42,478 bases of DNA, taken from Caldilineaceae bacterium. GTDB lineage: Bacteria; Chloroflexota; Anaerolineae; Caldilineales; Caldilineaceae. The stretch's first letter is position 1. Each line of letters opens with the position of its first letter. The stretch lies in NCBI GenBank assembly GCA_026989655.1, contig JALSIX010000132.1, forward strand, positions 1 to 42,478, given 5' to 3'. This document shows positions 26,625-34,077 of this stretch, piece after piece. The notes below the pieces were generated by a model. That model ran no database searches and was not told the DNA's origin. It was given only the letters and a program-made list of their open reading frames with translations. The translations under genes were made by a program, and so were the position numbers.

Positions 26625-27425
26625 GTGATCGTGCGGGAGCTGCCCGACGGTGGGCTGCTCTGCATCCCCCAGCCCACCCACGCCCTGATGGCCGCCCAGT
26701 TCTGTCGCCACTGGGGCAACCGGGATTTCGTCCGGCCGGAACCCTGGGAGCTGGTCCTGCCGGGGGTGGCACAGCACGACAACGGCTGGGTGGAGTGGGA
26801 GGCCGCGGCCCGGCTGCGGTCGGACGGGGTGCCCATGGACTTCGTCCACTACGCGGACGTGGCAGGCAAGGCAGCCCTCTGGCGGCGGGGCGTGGAGCGG
26901 GCCTGGGCCCAACACCCCTACATGGGGCTGTTGGTGGCCCACCACGCGGCCCTGCTCTACCGGGTTGGGCTGGATCGGGGCCAGTACCGGGCGGATCCGG
27001 CCGGGGCCCGGGTGGTGGCGCAGTTCCTGGCCTGGGTGGAGGGACTGGAGCGGCGGGCCAGGGCCCATCTGGCTGGCGTCCCCGAGCTGGTGGCCGCATT
27101 GGCCCCGGATGTGTTGGCATCCAACACCCGGCTGCTCCAGTTCGGCGATCGGGCCGCGCTCCAGGTGGCGATGCCCTGGCCTCCCGAGTCGTGGATCCGG
27201 GTGCCGGTGGACGGCCGGGGAAGCTACACAGAGCTCCGGATGGTCTACGACCCGGACGAACGGGTCATCGCCTTCGAGCCCTGGCCCTATGGGGTGGAGA
27301 CCTTCCCGGTGGTGTTGGAGGGGTATCGGCTGGCCCGGCGGACCTTCCCGGACGAGCCCACCTACCAGGAGGCCCTGGCCCAGGCTCCTTGGGAGCGCCA
27401 GGAGTGGCGGGTGGTGCGGGGATGA
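26625..27425 (+). CDS. DUF3891-family protein
   Basis: The protein has 266 residues, starting at a GTG one base after the stop of the LLM oxidoreductase gene, so it is translationally coupled. It matches the DUF3891 pattern: an N-terminal QPTHALMAAQFCRHWGN, a downstream GVAQHDNGWVEWE, and a central HPYMGLLVAHHAALLY. The several conserved His/Asp residues (H in QPTH, HD in AQHDNGW, HH in VAHHA) look like a metal-binding HD-type site, which is my inference. There is no signal peptide or membrane segment, so it should be cytoplasmic. Function is unknown. The pairing suggests it serves the same pathway as the F420-type oxidoreductase. Confidence 0.82.
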   Translation: MIVRELPDGGLLCIPQPTHALMAAQFCRHWGNRDFVRPEPWELVLPGVAQHDNGWVEWEAAARLRSDGVPMDFVHYADVAGKAALWRRGVERAWAQHPYMGLLVAHHAALLYRVGLDRGQYRADPAGARVVAQFLAWVEGLERRARAHLAGVPELVAALAPDVLASNTRLLQFGDRAALQVAMPWPPESWIRVPVDGRGSYTELRMVYDPDERVIAFEPWPYGVETFPVVLEGYRLARRTFPDEPTYQEALAQAPWERQEWRVVRG

Positions 27426-27460
27426 GCCGGCGGGGATGTGTGGCGGCGGGTGTCTCGCGG

Positions 27461-27488
27461 ACGGGGGAGGGCTCCAGCCCTCCCCCGT
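27461..27488. terminator. Bidirectional terminator between DUF3891 and aapP
   Basis: ACGGGGGAGGG and CCCTCCCCCGT form an 11-bp stem with a 6-base loop (27461-27488), followed by TTT on the plus strand. It lies 36 bases after the DUF3891 stop and 12 bases before the end of the converging aapP gene. Confidence 0.75.
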
Positions 27489-27499
27489 TTGGTCTGAGG

Positions 27500-28279
<780 letters not shown>

Positions 28280-28296
28280 GGCGATCGCTCCATGGA

Positions 28297-29517
28297 CTAG
28301 AACTTGCCGACGCCCAGGGCCTCCTCGACCCGGCGGCTGCTGTAGGACATGAGGTAGCTGAAGATCCAGTAGAGGAAGGCGATGAAGACGTAGACCTCTC
28401 GCTGGGTGCCCAGCCAGTCTGGGTTGGCCAGGATGACCCGGGCGATGCCCAGCAGGTCGAAGAGGCCCACCAGGGCCACCAGGGAGGTGTCCTTGAAGAG
28501 GCCGATGAACTGGCCCACCAGCACCGGGATCACCGCGCGCAGGGCCTGGGGCAGGATGATCAGCCGCATGGTCTGGTAGCCGTTGAGCCCCACCGAGGCC
28601 GCGGCCTCGTACTGGCCCTTGGGGATGGACTGGAGGCCGCCCCGGACGTTCTCCGCGGTGTAGGCTGCGGAGAAGAGGGTGATGGCTGCCAGGGCCCGCA
28701 ACATGTGATCGATCTGGGGGAAGTCCTCGGGCAGAAAGAGCTGCAGCATCACCTGGGACATGAAGAGGAGGCTGATCAGGGGAACCCCGCGGATGAATTC
28801 GATGTAGAGGACCGAGATGGTCTGGATGGCCGGCATGCGCTCGGCCGTGCGTCCCAGGGCCAGCAGCACCCCCAGGGGGAAGGAGAAGACGATGCCGAAG
28901 AAGGCCAGCAGCAGGGAGAGGAGGAGGCCGCCCCAGAGGCGGGTGGGCACCATAGGCAGGGTCGGATGCCCCTCCTGGAGCCCCCGCAGCAGGAGGAGCA
29001 TGGCCAGGAGATAGGCCAGGAACGCGTAGACGGCCCACTGGGAGCGCTGTTTGGGCGTGATGCGCCCCAGGGCATAGCCCACCAGCCCCACCGCCTCCAC
29101 GATGAGCAGGTTCAGCCGGGTTCCCCAGCTGAACCAGGGCACCAGCATGAGGAGCCAGGGGATGGCGAACGCGGTGATCAGGGCAGGGCCCACGGTCTTG
29201 GACCAGACGCCCCAGTTGTAGCCTCCCGCCAGCGCGAGGAGGAAGATCACCGCCCACAGGCGCCAGGCTTCCTCGGCCGGGTACTGCCCCCGCATGAGCA
29301 GGTTCAGGTTCGCGGGGATCACCGCCCAGCGGGCGCCCGTGAAGGCCCAGGTCAGGGCCGGCTTGAAGATGGCGTAGAGCAGGAGCCCGCCCACCAGGGT
29401 CAACACCAGGTTGTACCAGGGGCTCAGCAGGTGTTTGTAGACCCAGCCCAGGAGGGTGTAGCGTTCGGTGGGGGGGGCCAGGGTCTCGGCCTGGGATGTC
29501 TGCACGTAGGATGCCAT
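28297..29517 (-). CDS. aapM: Amino-acid ABC transporter permease, AapM type
   Basis: This 406-residue inner-membrane permease pairs with AapQ. Like Rhizobium AapM and Rhodobacter BztC, it is longer than GlnP-type permeases because of extra N-terminal helices (about 40-180) ahead of the core domain (about 195-400). The core contains [15 protein letters not shown] and the EAA loop [18 protein letters not shown], which docks on the ATPase. The C-terminal helix ([18 protein letters not shown]) ends in a basic tail. It starts 22 bases after the aapQ stop and ends 17 bases before aapP. Confidence in the assignment is high from motif and order. Confidence 0.93.
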   Translation of the reverse strand: MASYVQTSQAETLAPPTERYTLLGWVYKHLLSPWYNLVLTLVGGLLLYAIFKPALTWAFTGARWAVIPANLNLLMRGQYPAEEAWRLWAVIFLLALAGGYNWGVWSKTVGPALITAFAIPWLLMLVPWFSWGTRLNLLIVEAVGLVGYALGRITPKQRSQWAVYAFLAYLLAMLLLLRGLQEGHPTLPMVPTRLWGGLLLSLLLAFFGIVFSFPLGVLLALGRTAERMPAIQTISVLYIEFIRGVPLISLLFMSQVMLQLFLPEDFPQIDHMLRALAAITLFSAAYTAENVRGGLQSIPKGQYEAAASVGLNGYQTMRLIILPQALRAVIPVLVGQFIGLFKDTSLVALVGLFDLLGIARVILANPDWLGTQREVYVFIAFLYWIFSYLMSYSSRRVEEALGVGKF

Positions 29518-29539
29518 CGTTGCGTCTCTCCGCCTCTGT

Positions 29540-30739
29540 TCAGCGTTCCACCAGGCGAATGCGCCGGTTGTAGATGTTCATGAAGAGGGAGGTGGTCAGG
29601 CTGAAGAACAGGTAGATGGCCATGACCAGGATGAAGACCTCGATGGCCCGGCCGGTCTGGTTCAGGATGGTGTTGCCGGCCACCGCGAACAGGTCGGGGT
29701 AGCCGATGGCGATGGCCAGGGAGGAGTTCTTGGTCAGGTTGAGGTACTGGCTGGTCAGGGGGGGGACGATGACCCGCAGGGCCTGGGGAAAGACCACCAG
29801 GCGCAGGGTCTGGAAGGGGGTGAGCCCCAGGGAATAGGCCGCCTCCCGTTGGCCCTTGGACACGGACTGGATGCCCGCCCGGACCACCTCCGCGATGAAG
29901 GCCGCGGTGTAGATGACCAGCCCGGAGAGCAGGGCCATGAACTGCTGGCTGAAGACCCGTCCGCCCTGGGTGTTGAAGCCCTCCAACACCGGCCGGTCCA
30001 GGGTCAGAGGGGTCCCCACGGTCAGGTCCACCGCGAACCAGCCCACCACCCCGGCCCCGATCCAGGTGACCAGGAACCAGAGGGTGACCAGGGGCATGCG
30101 CCCGGTCCGCTTTCCCTGTTCCCGCAGGAGATAGGCCACCACCAGGGCCAGGATCAGGCCGGCCACCAGGGCCAGGCGGTAGGCGGGCCAGCCCTCCGCG
30201 GGCACGGGCCAGGGGGTGGCGATCCCCCGATTGCTGATGTAGGTGGGACCAGGCCAGATAATGGCTTCCTTCATCCGGGGCAGTTTCAGAAAGACCGCCT
30301 GGGCCCAGAAGATGAGCAGCACCAGCAGGGGGATGTTGCGGAAGGCCTCCACGTAGATGGCCGCCACCAGCCCCACCAGGAAGTTGGTGGACAGCCGCAT
30401 GACGCCGATGATGATGCCCAGCAGGGTGGCGAAGACAATGCCCAGCACGGCCACCTGGAGGGTATTGAGCAGGCCCACCAGGAAGGCCCGGCCGTAGGTG
30501 TCCGCGCGGCTGTACTCGATCAGGCTCTCGCCGATGTCGAAGCCCGCGGTCTGGCGGAGGAACTCGAAGCTGATGGGGATGCCCAGGGTCTCCCGGAGCT
30601 GGCGCATCATGTTGCTGTAGAAGAAGTAGAGCAGCCCGAAGACCACAGCCAGGACCAGGACCTGGCTGAGGACCCGGAGCACCCGCTCATCGCGCCAGAA
30701 GGGAGGACGGGCTTGGGCAGCGACAAAGGACTCGTGCAT
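29540..30739 (-). CDS. aapQ: Amino-acid ABC transporter permease, AapQ type
   Basis: This is a 399-residue inner-membrane permease of the AapQ/BztB type. The first helix (about 24-44) is followed by a periplasmic segment (FLRQTAGFDIGESLIEYSRAD), then an interrupted core domain. The split carries an inserted segment (ITWPGPTYISNRGIATPWP-like, about 165-270) typical of AapQ. EAFRNIPLLVLLIFWAQAVF precedes the insert, and the EAA loop KGQREAAYSLGLTPFQTL lies in the C-terminal third. It is separated from aapJ by 179 bases containing two strong hairpins and is closely followed by aapM. Confidence 0.93.
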   Translation of the reverse strand: MHESFVAAQARPPFWRDERVLRVLSQVLVLAVVFGLLYFFYSNMMRQLRETLGIPISFEFLRQTAGFDIGESLIEYSRADTYGRAFLVGLLNTLQVAVLGIVFATLLGIIIGVMRLSTNFLVGLVAAIYVEAFRNIPLLVLLIFWAQAVFLKLPRMKEAIIWPGPTYISNRGIATPWPVPAEGWPAYRLALVAGLILALVVAYLLREQGKRTGRMPLVTLWFLVTWIGAGVVGWFAVDLTVGTPLTLDRPVLEGFNTQGGRVFSQQFMALLSGLVIYTAAFIAEVVRAGIQSVSKGQREAAYSLGLTPFQTLRLVVFPQALRVIVPPLTSQYLNLTKNSSLAIAIGYPDLFAVAGNTILNQTGRAIEVFILVMAIYLFFSLTTSLFMNIYNRRIRLVER

Positions 30740-30788
30740 GGCTCGTCGGTCCTGGAGGGTGGAGGATGGCGGTCACACGGAACGTCTG

Positions 30789-30824
30789 CGCCGACCGCCG
30801 GGCGTCCTTCTCCAGCGGTCGGCG
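30789..30824 (-). repeat. Hairpin in the aapJ-aapQ gap, proximal to aapQ
   Basis: A perfect 10-bp stem, CGCCGACCGC (30789-30798) with GCGGTCGGCG (30815-30824), closes a 16-base loop. It lies between the larger hairpin at 30863-30901 and the aapQ start. Its role may be mRNA processing or stability. Confidence 0.5.
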
Positions 30825-30862
30825 TCTCTCCACCGGAACGCCGGTGTGGGCGGTGCTGGATG

Positions 30863-30901
30863 GGGTGCGACGCGGCCCGGAACCCCGGCCGCGTCGCACC
30901 C
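30863..30901 (-). terminator. Strong hairpin after aapJ, probable partial terminator or 3' stabiliser
   Basis: A perfect 15-bp stem (30863-30877 with 30887-30901) and 9-base loop lie 17 bases after the aapJ stop on the minus strand. There is no U-tract. In amino-acid ABC operons such a structure after the binding-protein gene typically keeps its transcript more abundant than the permease message. Confidence 0.65.
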
Positions 30902-30918
30902 GATTCGGCGGGAGGGAG

Positions 30919-32010
30919 CTACCGGATGGGCGGCGCGTAGAGCAGACCCCCATCGGTGTACAGGGAGTTCAGGCCTCGAGGCAGGTTGAAGATGGTGTCC
31001 GGGCCCAGGTTGCGGTTGTAGATCTCCTCGTAGTTGCCCACCATCTTGATCACGTTGTAGAAGCAGTCGTTCTCCAGGCCGACCTTGGCGCAGAACTCGC
31101 CCTCCAGGCCCAACAGCTTGCGGATGTTGGGGTCCTTGGAGTCCATGAAGGTGTCCACGTTCTCGGAGGTGATGCCGTGCTCCTCCGCCAGGAAGGTGGC
31201 GTAGACCACCCAGTTCACCAGGTCGAACCACTGGTCGTCGCCGTGGCGCACGGCCGGGCCCAGGGGCTCCTTGGACAGGGTGACGTCCAGGATCACGTGG
31301 TCCGCGGGGTTCTTCAGCACCGTCTGGCGGGAGACCAGGCCGGACTTGTCCGTGGTCCAGGCGTCGCAGCGGCCCTCCTCATAGGCGGTGGTCACCTCGT
31401 CCGCGGTCTCGAAGACCACGGGCTCGTAGGGGATGCCCCGGGCCGCCATCTGGTCGGCCAGGTTCAGCTCCGTGGTGGTGCCGGTCTGGACGCAGATGGA
31501 CGCGCCGTTCAGGTCCTCCAGGGTCTGGATGCCGCTGTCCTTCCGCACCATGATGCCCTGGCCGTCGTAGAAGGTGGTGGGGCCGAAGTTCAGGCCCAGG
31601 TCCGTGTCCCGGGACATGGTCCAGGTGGTGTTGCGGAAGAGGACGTCTCCCTCGCCGCTCTGGAGGACGGTGAAGCGCTCCTTGGCCGTGGTGGGGCGGA
31701 TCTCCACCTTGTCCGGGTCGCCGAAGATGGCCGCGGCCACGGCCCGGCAGAAGTCCACGTCGAAGCCGGAGAAGTTGCCCTGCTCATCCAGGAAGCCGAA
31801 GCCCGGCAGGTTGGCGTTGCCCACGCAGATCAGCTTGTCCCGCTCCCGCACGATGTCCAGGGTGGACTTGGTCTCCTGCTGGGGAGCCGGGGCCGCGACC
31901 TCCTCCGAGCCCACGGGGGTGGGGGCCGCGCCCGCACAGGCGGCGATGATCATGCCGATCACCATGGCCGCCACCAGTCCGGCAATGTACAGTCTGGGTC
32001 CTCGCATCAT
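30919..32010 (-). CDS. aapJ: Amino-acid ABC transporter substrate-binding lipoprotein, AapJ type
   Basis: The ATG at 32010 follows AAGGAAGGAG with seven bases of spacing, giving 363 residues. The N-terminus is a lipoprotein signal with lipobox IAAC and C25 as the lipidated residue, followed by an Ala/Pro/Gln-rich linker (26-53). The mature domain is of the AapJ/BztA solute-binding type: RDKLICVGNANLPGFGFLDE, FSGFDVDFCRAVAAAIFGD, ERFTVLQSGEGDVLFRNTTWTMSRD, and CVQTGTTTELNLAD. A domain-linking segment (LGPAVRHGDDQWFDLVNWV) and a C-terminal NYEEIYNRNLG follow. Paired cysteines may form disulfides. It probably binds general L-amino acids at the cell surface. It is the first gene of the operon, with a promoter 370-400 bases upstream. 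Confidence 0.95.
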   Translation of the reverse strand: MMRGPRLYIAGLVAAMVIGMIIAACAGAAPTPVGSEEVAAPAPQQETKSTLDIVRERDKLICVGNANLPGFGFLDEQGNFSGFDVDFCRAVAAAIFGDPDKVEIRPTTAKERFTVLQSGEGDVLFRNTTWTMSRDTDLGLNFGPTTFYDGQGIMVRKDSGIQTLEDLNGASICVQTGTTTELNLADQMAARGIPYEPVVFETADEVTTAYEEGRCDAWTTDKSGLVSRQTVLKNPADHVILDVTLSKEPLGPAVRHGDDQWFDLVNWVVYATFLAEEHGITSENVDTFMDSKDPNIRKLLGLEGEFCAKVGLENDCFYNVIKMVGNYEEIYNRNLGPDTIFNLPRGLNSLYTDGGLLYAPPIR

Positions 32011-32080
32011 GGTGTAGCTCCTTCCTTGGCTGTGAATGGAGATGGACGGAAACAACGGTTGACAACGGCAGAGAGAGGGC

Positions 32081-32121
32081 CTGGACAGGGAGATGTCCGG
32101 ACCAGGCACTCTCCTGTCCAG
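32081..32121 (-). promoter_or_regulatory. Hairpin in the aapJ 5' leader
   Basis: A 12-bp stem with one bulged base pairs 32081-32093 (CTGGACAGGGAGA) with 32110-32121 (TCTCCTGTCCAG), closing a 16-base loop that contains GTCCGGAC. It lies about 70 bases upstream of the aapJ start in a leader of about 360 bases. I recognise no known riboswitch class. Confidence 0.45.
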
Positions 32122-32377
32122 AGGTTCTCCTGCCGGAAAACGAGGTGTTTGCAGGATGACGGCGCACGGAAGGCCATGCGTTCCTGGTCCTCGTTTTCGC
32201 TAACGATGTGCCGGATGCTGCGAACTACGGGGGTGTGTCTCGGGTGGGGGAGGGCCCAGACACGGGGACCTGCTCGGCGGTTCCCCCTGGACCTTGCCGG
32301 GATCTGTATCCGGACCTCAAAGAAAGGCCGGATCCCCGAGGGGCCACCTGAGAGCAGGGCCTTAAAACGTTGGGCCA

Positions 32378-32406
32378 ACTATAGCATGGCTCCCTGGCAG
32401 TGTCAA
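32378..32406 (-). promoter_or_regulatory. Consensus promoter of the aap operon
   Basis: The minus strand reads TTGACA (32401-32406), 17 bases, TATAGT (32378-32383). The start would be near 32371, leaving a 5' leader of about 360 bases before aapJ. The promoter is back to back with the plus-strand promoter at 32416-32445, ten bases apart, so one regulator could govern both. Confidence 0.75.
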
Positions 32407-32415
32407 AAATCGAAC

Positions 32416-32445
32416 TTGCGGACGTGGAAATGTACATGGTATACT
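32416..32445 (+). promoter_or_regulatory. Promoter candidate for the UgpC-type ATPase gene
   Basis: TTGCGG (32416-32421), 18 bases, TATACT (32440-32445). The start would be near 32452, giving a leader of about 440 bases that contains two hairpins, a pair of direct repeats and a stray Shine-Dalgarno. Confidence 0.55.
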
Positions 32446-32493
32446 GGCCCGTGGGCCGGCCACCTGGATGGCCCTATGGCCGTGTCCCTGTCC

Positions 32494-32640
32494 TCGTGGA
32501 TCTTCTGGTCGTCAGCAGTTCACGAATTCGTAGCGGAGTCGGCATCCTCAGAGCCGACTCCAGAGGGGCGATGCCGCATCGGAGGATGCTCACTCCTCCG
32601 TTTGGCTAAAATCGTGAATGACGGGTCGTGGATCTTCTGG
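32494..32640 (+). repeat. Pair of exact 15-bp direct repeats flanking leader hairpins
   Basis: TCGTGGATCTTCTGG occurs exactly at 32494-32508 and again at 32626-32640, 132 bases apart. The copies bracket the two hairpins at 32535-32561 and 32580-32600. They may be duplicated RNA or protein binding sites. Confidence 0.6.
32535..32600 (+). promoter_or_regulatory. Tandem-hairpin leader element, candidate attenuator
   Basis: Hairpin 1 is GGAGTCGGC/GCCGACTCC (32535-32543 with 32553-32561, 9-base loop). Hairpin 2 is CGGAGGA/TCCTCCG (32580-32586 with 32594-32600, 7-base loop) followed by TTT. GCATCCTC (32542-32549), mostly in loop 1, is exactly complementary to GAGGATGC (32582-32589) in hairpin 2, so the two structures can interact or exclude each other. 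AAAGGAGGTGA at 32647-32657 could pair with the CCTCC of hairpin 2. No known riboswitch was recognised. Confidence 0.45.
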
Positions 32641-32892
32641 GCCTGGAAAGGAGGTGAAGCCGAGACAGACGCGCCAGATCCCCCTTGTCCACCCTGCCCC
32701 CATTGTGTGCCGGCGGTCTCCCGCCATCGCTGGAGAACCCATCTGTTCCGAAGCACTGTCCGGGGACGTTGTCTGGGCGGTTTCGGCCCTGTGCCCGCCG
32801 TGGCCGGTGGAGACGAGCTCGCCCCGGCCCGACGACCGAAGAGTTCTGCTGGACGGCGTGCCCCTCATCTTGTCCAAAGGAGCCTCCCAACC

Positions 32893-33999
32893 ATGGCCAG
32901 CGTCACCTACGAACATGTCTACAAGCGCTTCGGCGACGTGGTCGCCGTCAACGATCTGAACATCCACATCGAGGACAAGGAGTTCCTGGTCTTCGTAGGC
33001 CCTTCCGGGTGCGGCAAGACCACCAGCCTTCGCCTGTTGGCCGGCCTGGAGGAGATCAGCGAGGGCAACATCTACATCGGCGATCGGCTGGTCAACGACG
33101 TGCCCCCCAAGGACCGGGACATCGCGATGGTGTTCCAGAGCTACGCGCTCTATCCCCACATGAGCGTGTACGACAACATGGCCTTCGGCCTGAAGCTGCG
33201 CAAGGTGCCCAAGGCCGAGATCGATCGTCGGGTCCACGAGGCGGCCACGATCCTGGGCATCGAACACCTGTTGGACCGCAAGCCCAAGCAGCTCTCGGGC
33301 GGCCAGCGCCAGCGGGTGGCGGTGGGCCGGGCCATTGTCCGGGAACCCCAGGTCTTTCTCTTCGACGAACCCCTGTCCAACCTGGATGCGAAGCTCCGGG
33401 TCCAGACCCGGGCAGAGCTCTCCAAGCTCCACAAGCGGCTGGCCACCACCTTCATCTACGTGACCCACGATCAGGTGGAGGCCATGACCATGGCCACCCG
33501 CATCGCGGTGATGAAGGACGGGGTGTTGCAGCAGGTGGACACGCCCCAGATGCTGTACGATCACCCGGCCAATGTCTTTGTGGCCGGCTTCATCGGCAGC
33601 CCCAGCATGAACTTCTTCGACGCCACCCTGGTGGAGCGGGACGGCAAGCTGGAGGTGAACAGCGAGGGCTTCCGCCTGGAGGTGCCGGAGCCCAAGGCCA
33701 CCGAATGGCGCCCCCACGCGGGCGGTGAGGTGATCTTCGGGATCCGGCCCGAACACATCCACCACAAGGAGTATGCGCCCCCCGGCATCCTGGGCGTGCC
33801 CCTCCAGGCGACCGTGGACGTGATCGAGCTCATGGGCAACGAGATCTTCCTCTACTGCCTGACCAAGGACAACCGATCCTTCATCGCCCGGGTAGATCCC
33901 CGGGTGCGGGCCCAGCCGGGCGACGAGGTGGAGCTGTTGGTGAACATGGAGAACGCCCACATCTTCGACCCCAAGACCGAGGCCGCCCTGGCCGGTTGA
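32893..33999 (+). CDS. ugpC: UgpC/MsmX-type ABC transporter ATPase (carbohydrate import)
   Basis: The product has 368 residues from the ATG at 32893, preceded by AAAGGAG ten bases upstream. It carries Walker A GPSGCGKT (36-43), Q-loop VFQSYALYPH, signature LSGGQRQR (134-141), Walker B LFDEPLSNLDAKLR (156-169) and the H-loop VTHDQ, as in MalK/UgpC/MsmX. The C-terminal 120 residues form the MalK-type OB-like regulatory domain (FGIRPEHIH, VDVIELMGNEIFLYC). No sugar permease or binding-protein gene adjoins it. It is therefore probably a shared ATPase serving several importers encoded elsewhere, as MsmX does in Bacillus. Its regulatory region is unusually long and structured. A terminator follows at 34037. 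Confidence 0.94.
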   Translation: MASVTYEHVYKRFGDVVAVNDLNIHIEDKEFLVFVGPSGCGKTTSLRLLAGLEEISEGNIYIGDRLVNDVPPKDRDIAMVFQSYALYPHMSVYDNMAFGLKLRKVPKAEIDRRVHEAATILGIEHLLDRKPKQLSGGQRQRVAVGRAIVREPQVFLFDEPLSNLDAKLRVQTRAELSKLHKRLATTFIYVTHDQVEAMTMATRIAVMKDGVLQQVDTPQMLYDHPANVFVAGFIGSPSMNFFDATLVERDGKLEVNSEGFRLEVPEPKATEWRPHAGGEVIFGIRPEHIHHKEYAPPGILGVPLQATVDVIELMGNEIFLYCLTKDNRSFIARVDPRVRAQPGDEVELLVNMENAHIFDPKTEAALAG

Positions 34000-34036
34000 G
34001 GCCCGGGTGTTCCACACCAGCCCTCTGAACTGTGCA

Positions 34037-34060
34037 GGCGGGGCCCTCCTCGGCCCCGCC
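34037..34060. terminator. Bidirectional terminator between ugpC and dinG
   Basis: GGCGGGGCC and GGCCCCGCC (34037-34045 with 34052-34060) form a 9-bp perfect stem with a CTCCTC loop, followed by CTCTTCGTT on the plus strand. It lies 37 bases after the ugpC stop and 17 bases before the end of the converging dinG gene. Confidence 0.7.
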
Positions 34061-34077
34061 CTCTTCGTTGCGGCCCC

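Noticed and set aside
32007-32378. A 123-codon minus-strand frame in the aapJ leader
   Set aside because: It has no family motif, ends overlapping the aapJ start region, and starts inside the promoter.
30766-32892. Upstream extension of the UgpC ATPase frame by about 700 codons
   Set aside because: The extension covers antisense aapJ and the leader. MalK-type homology begins exactly at 32893.
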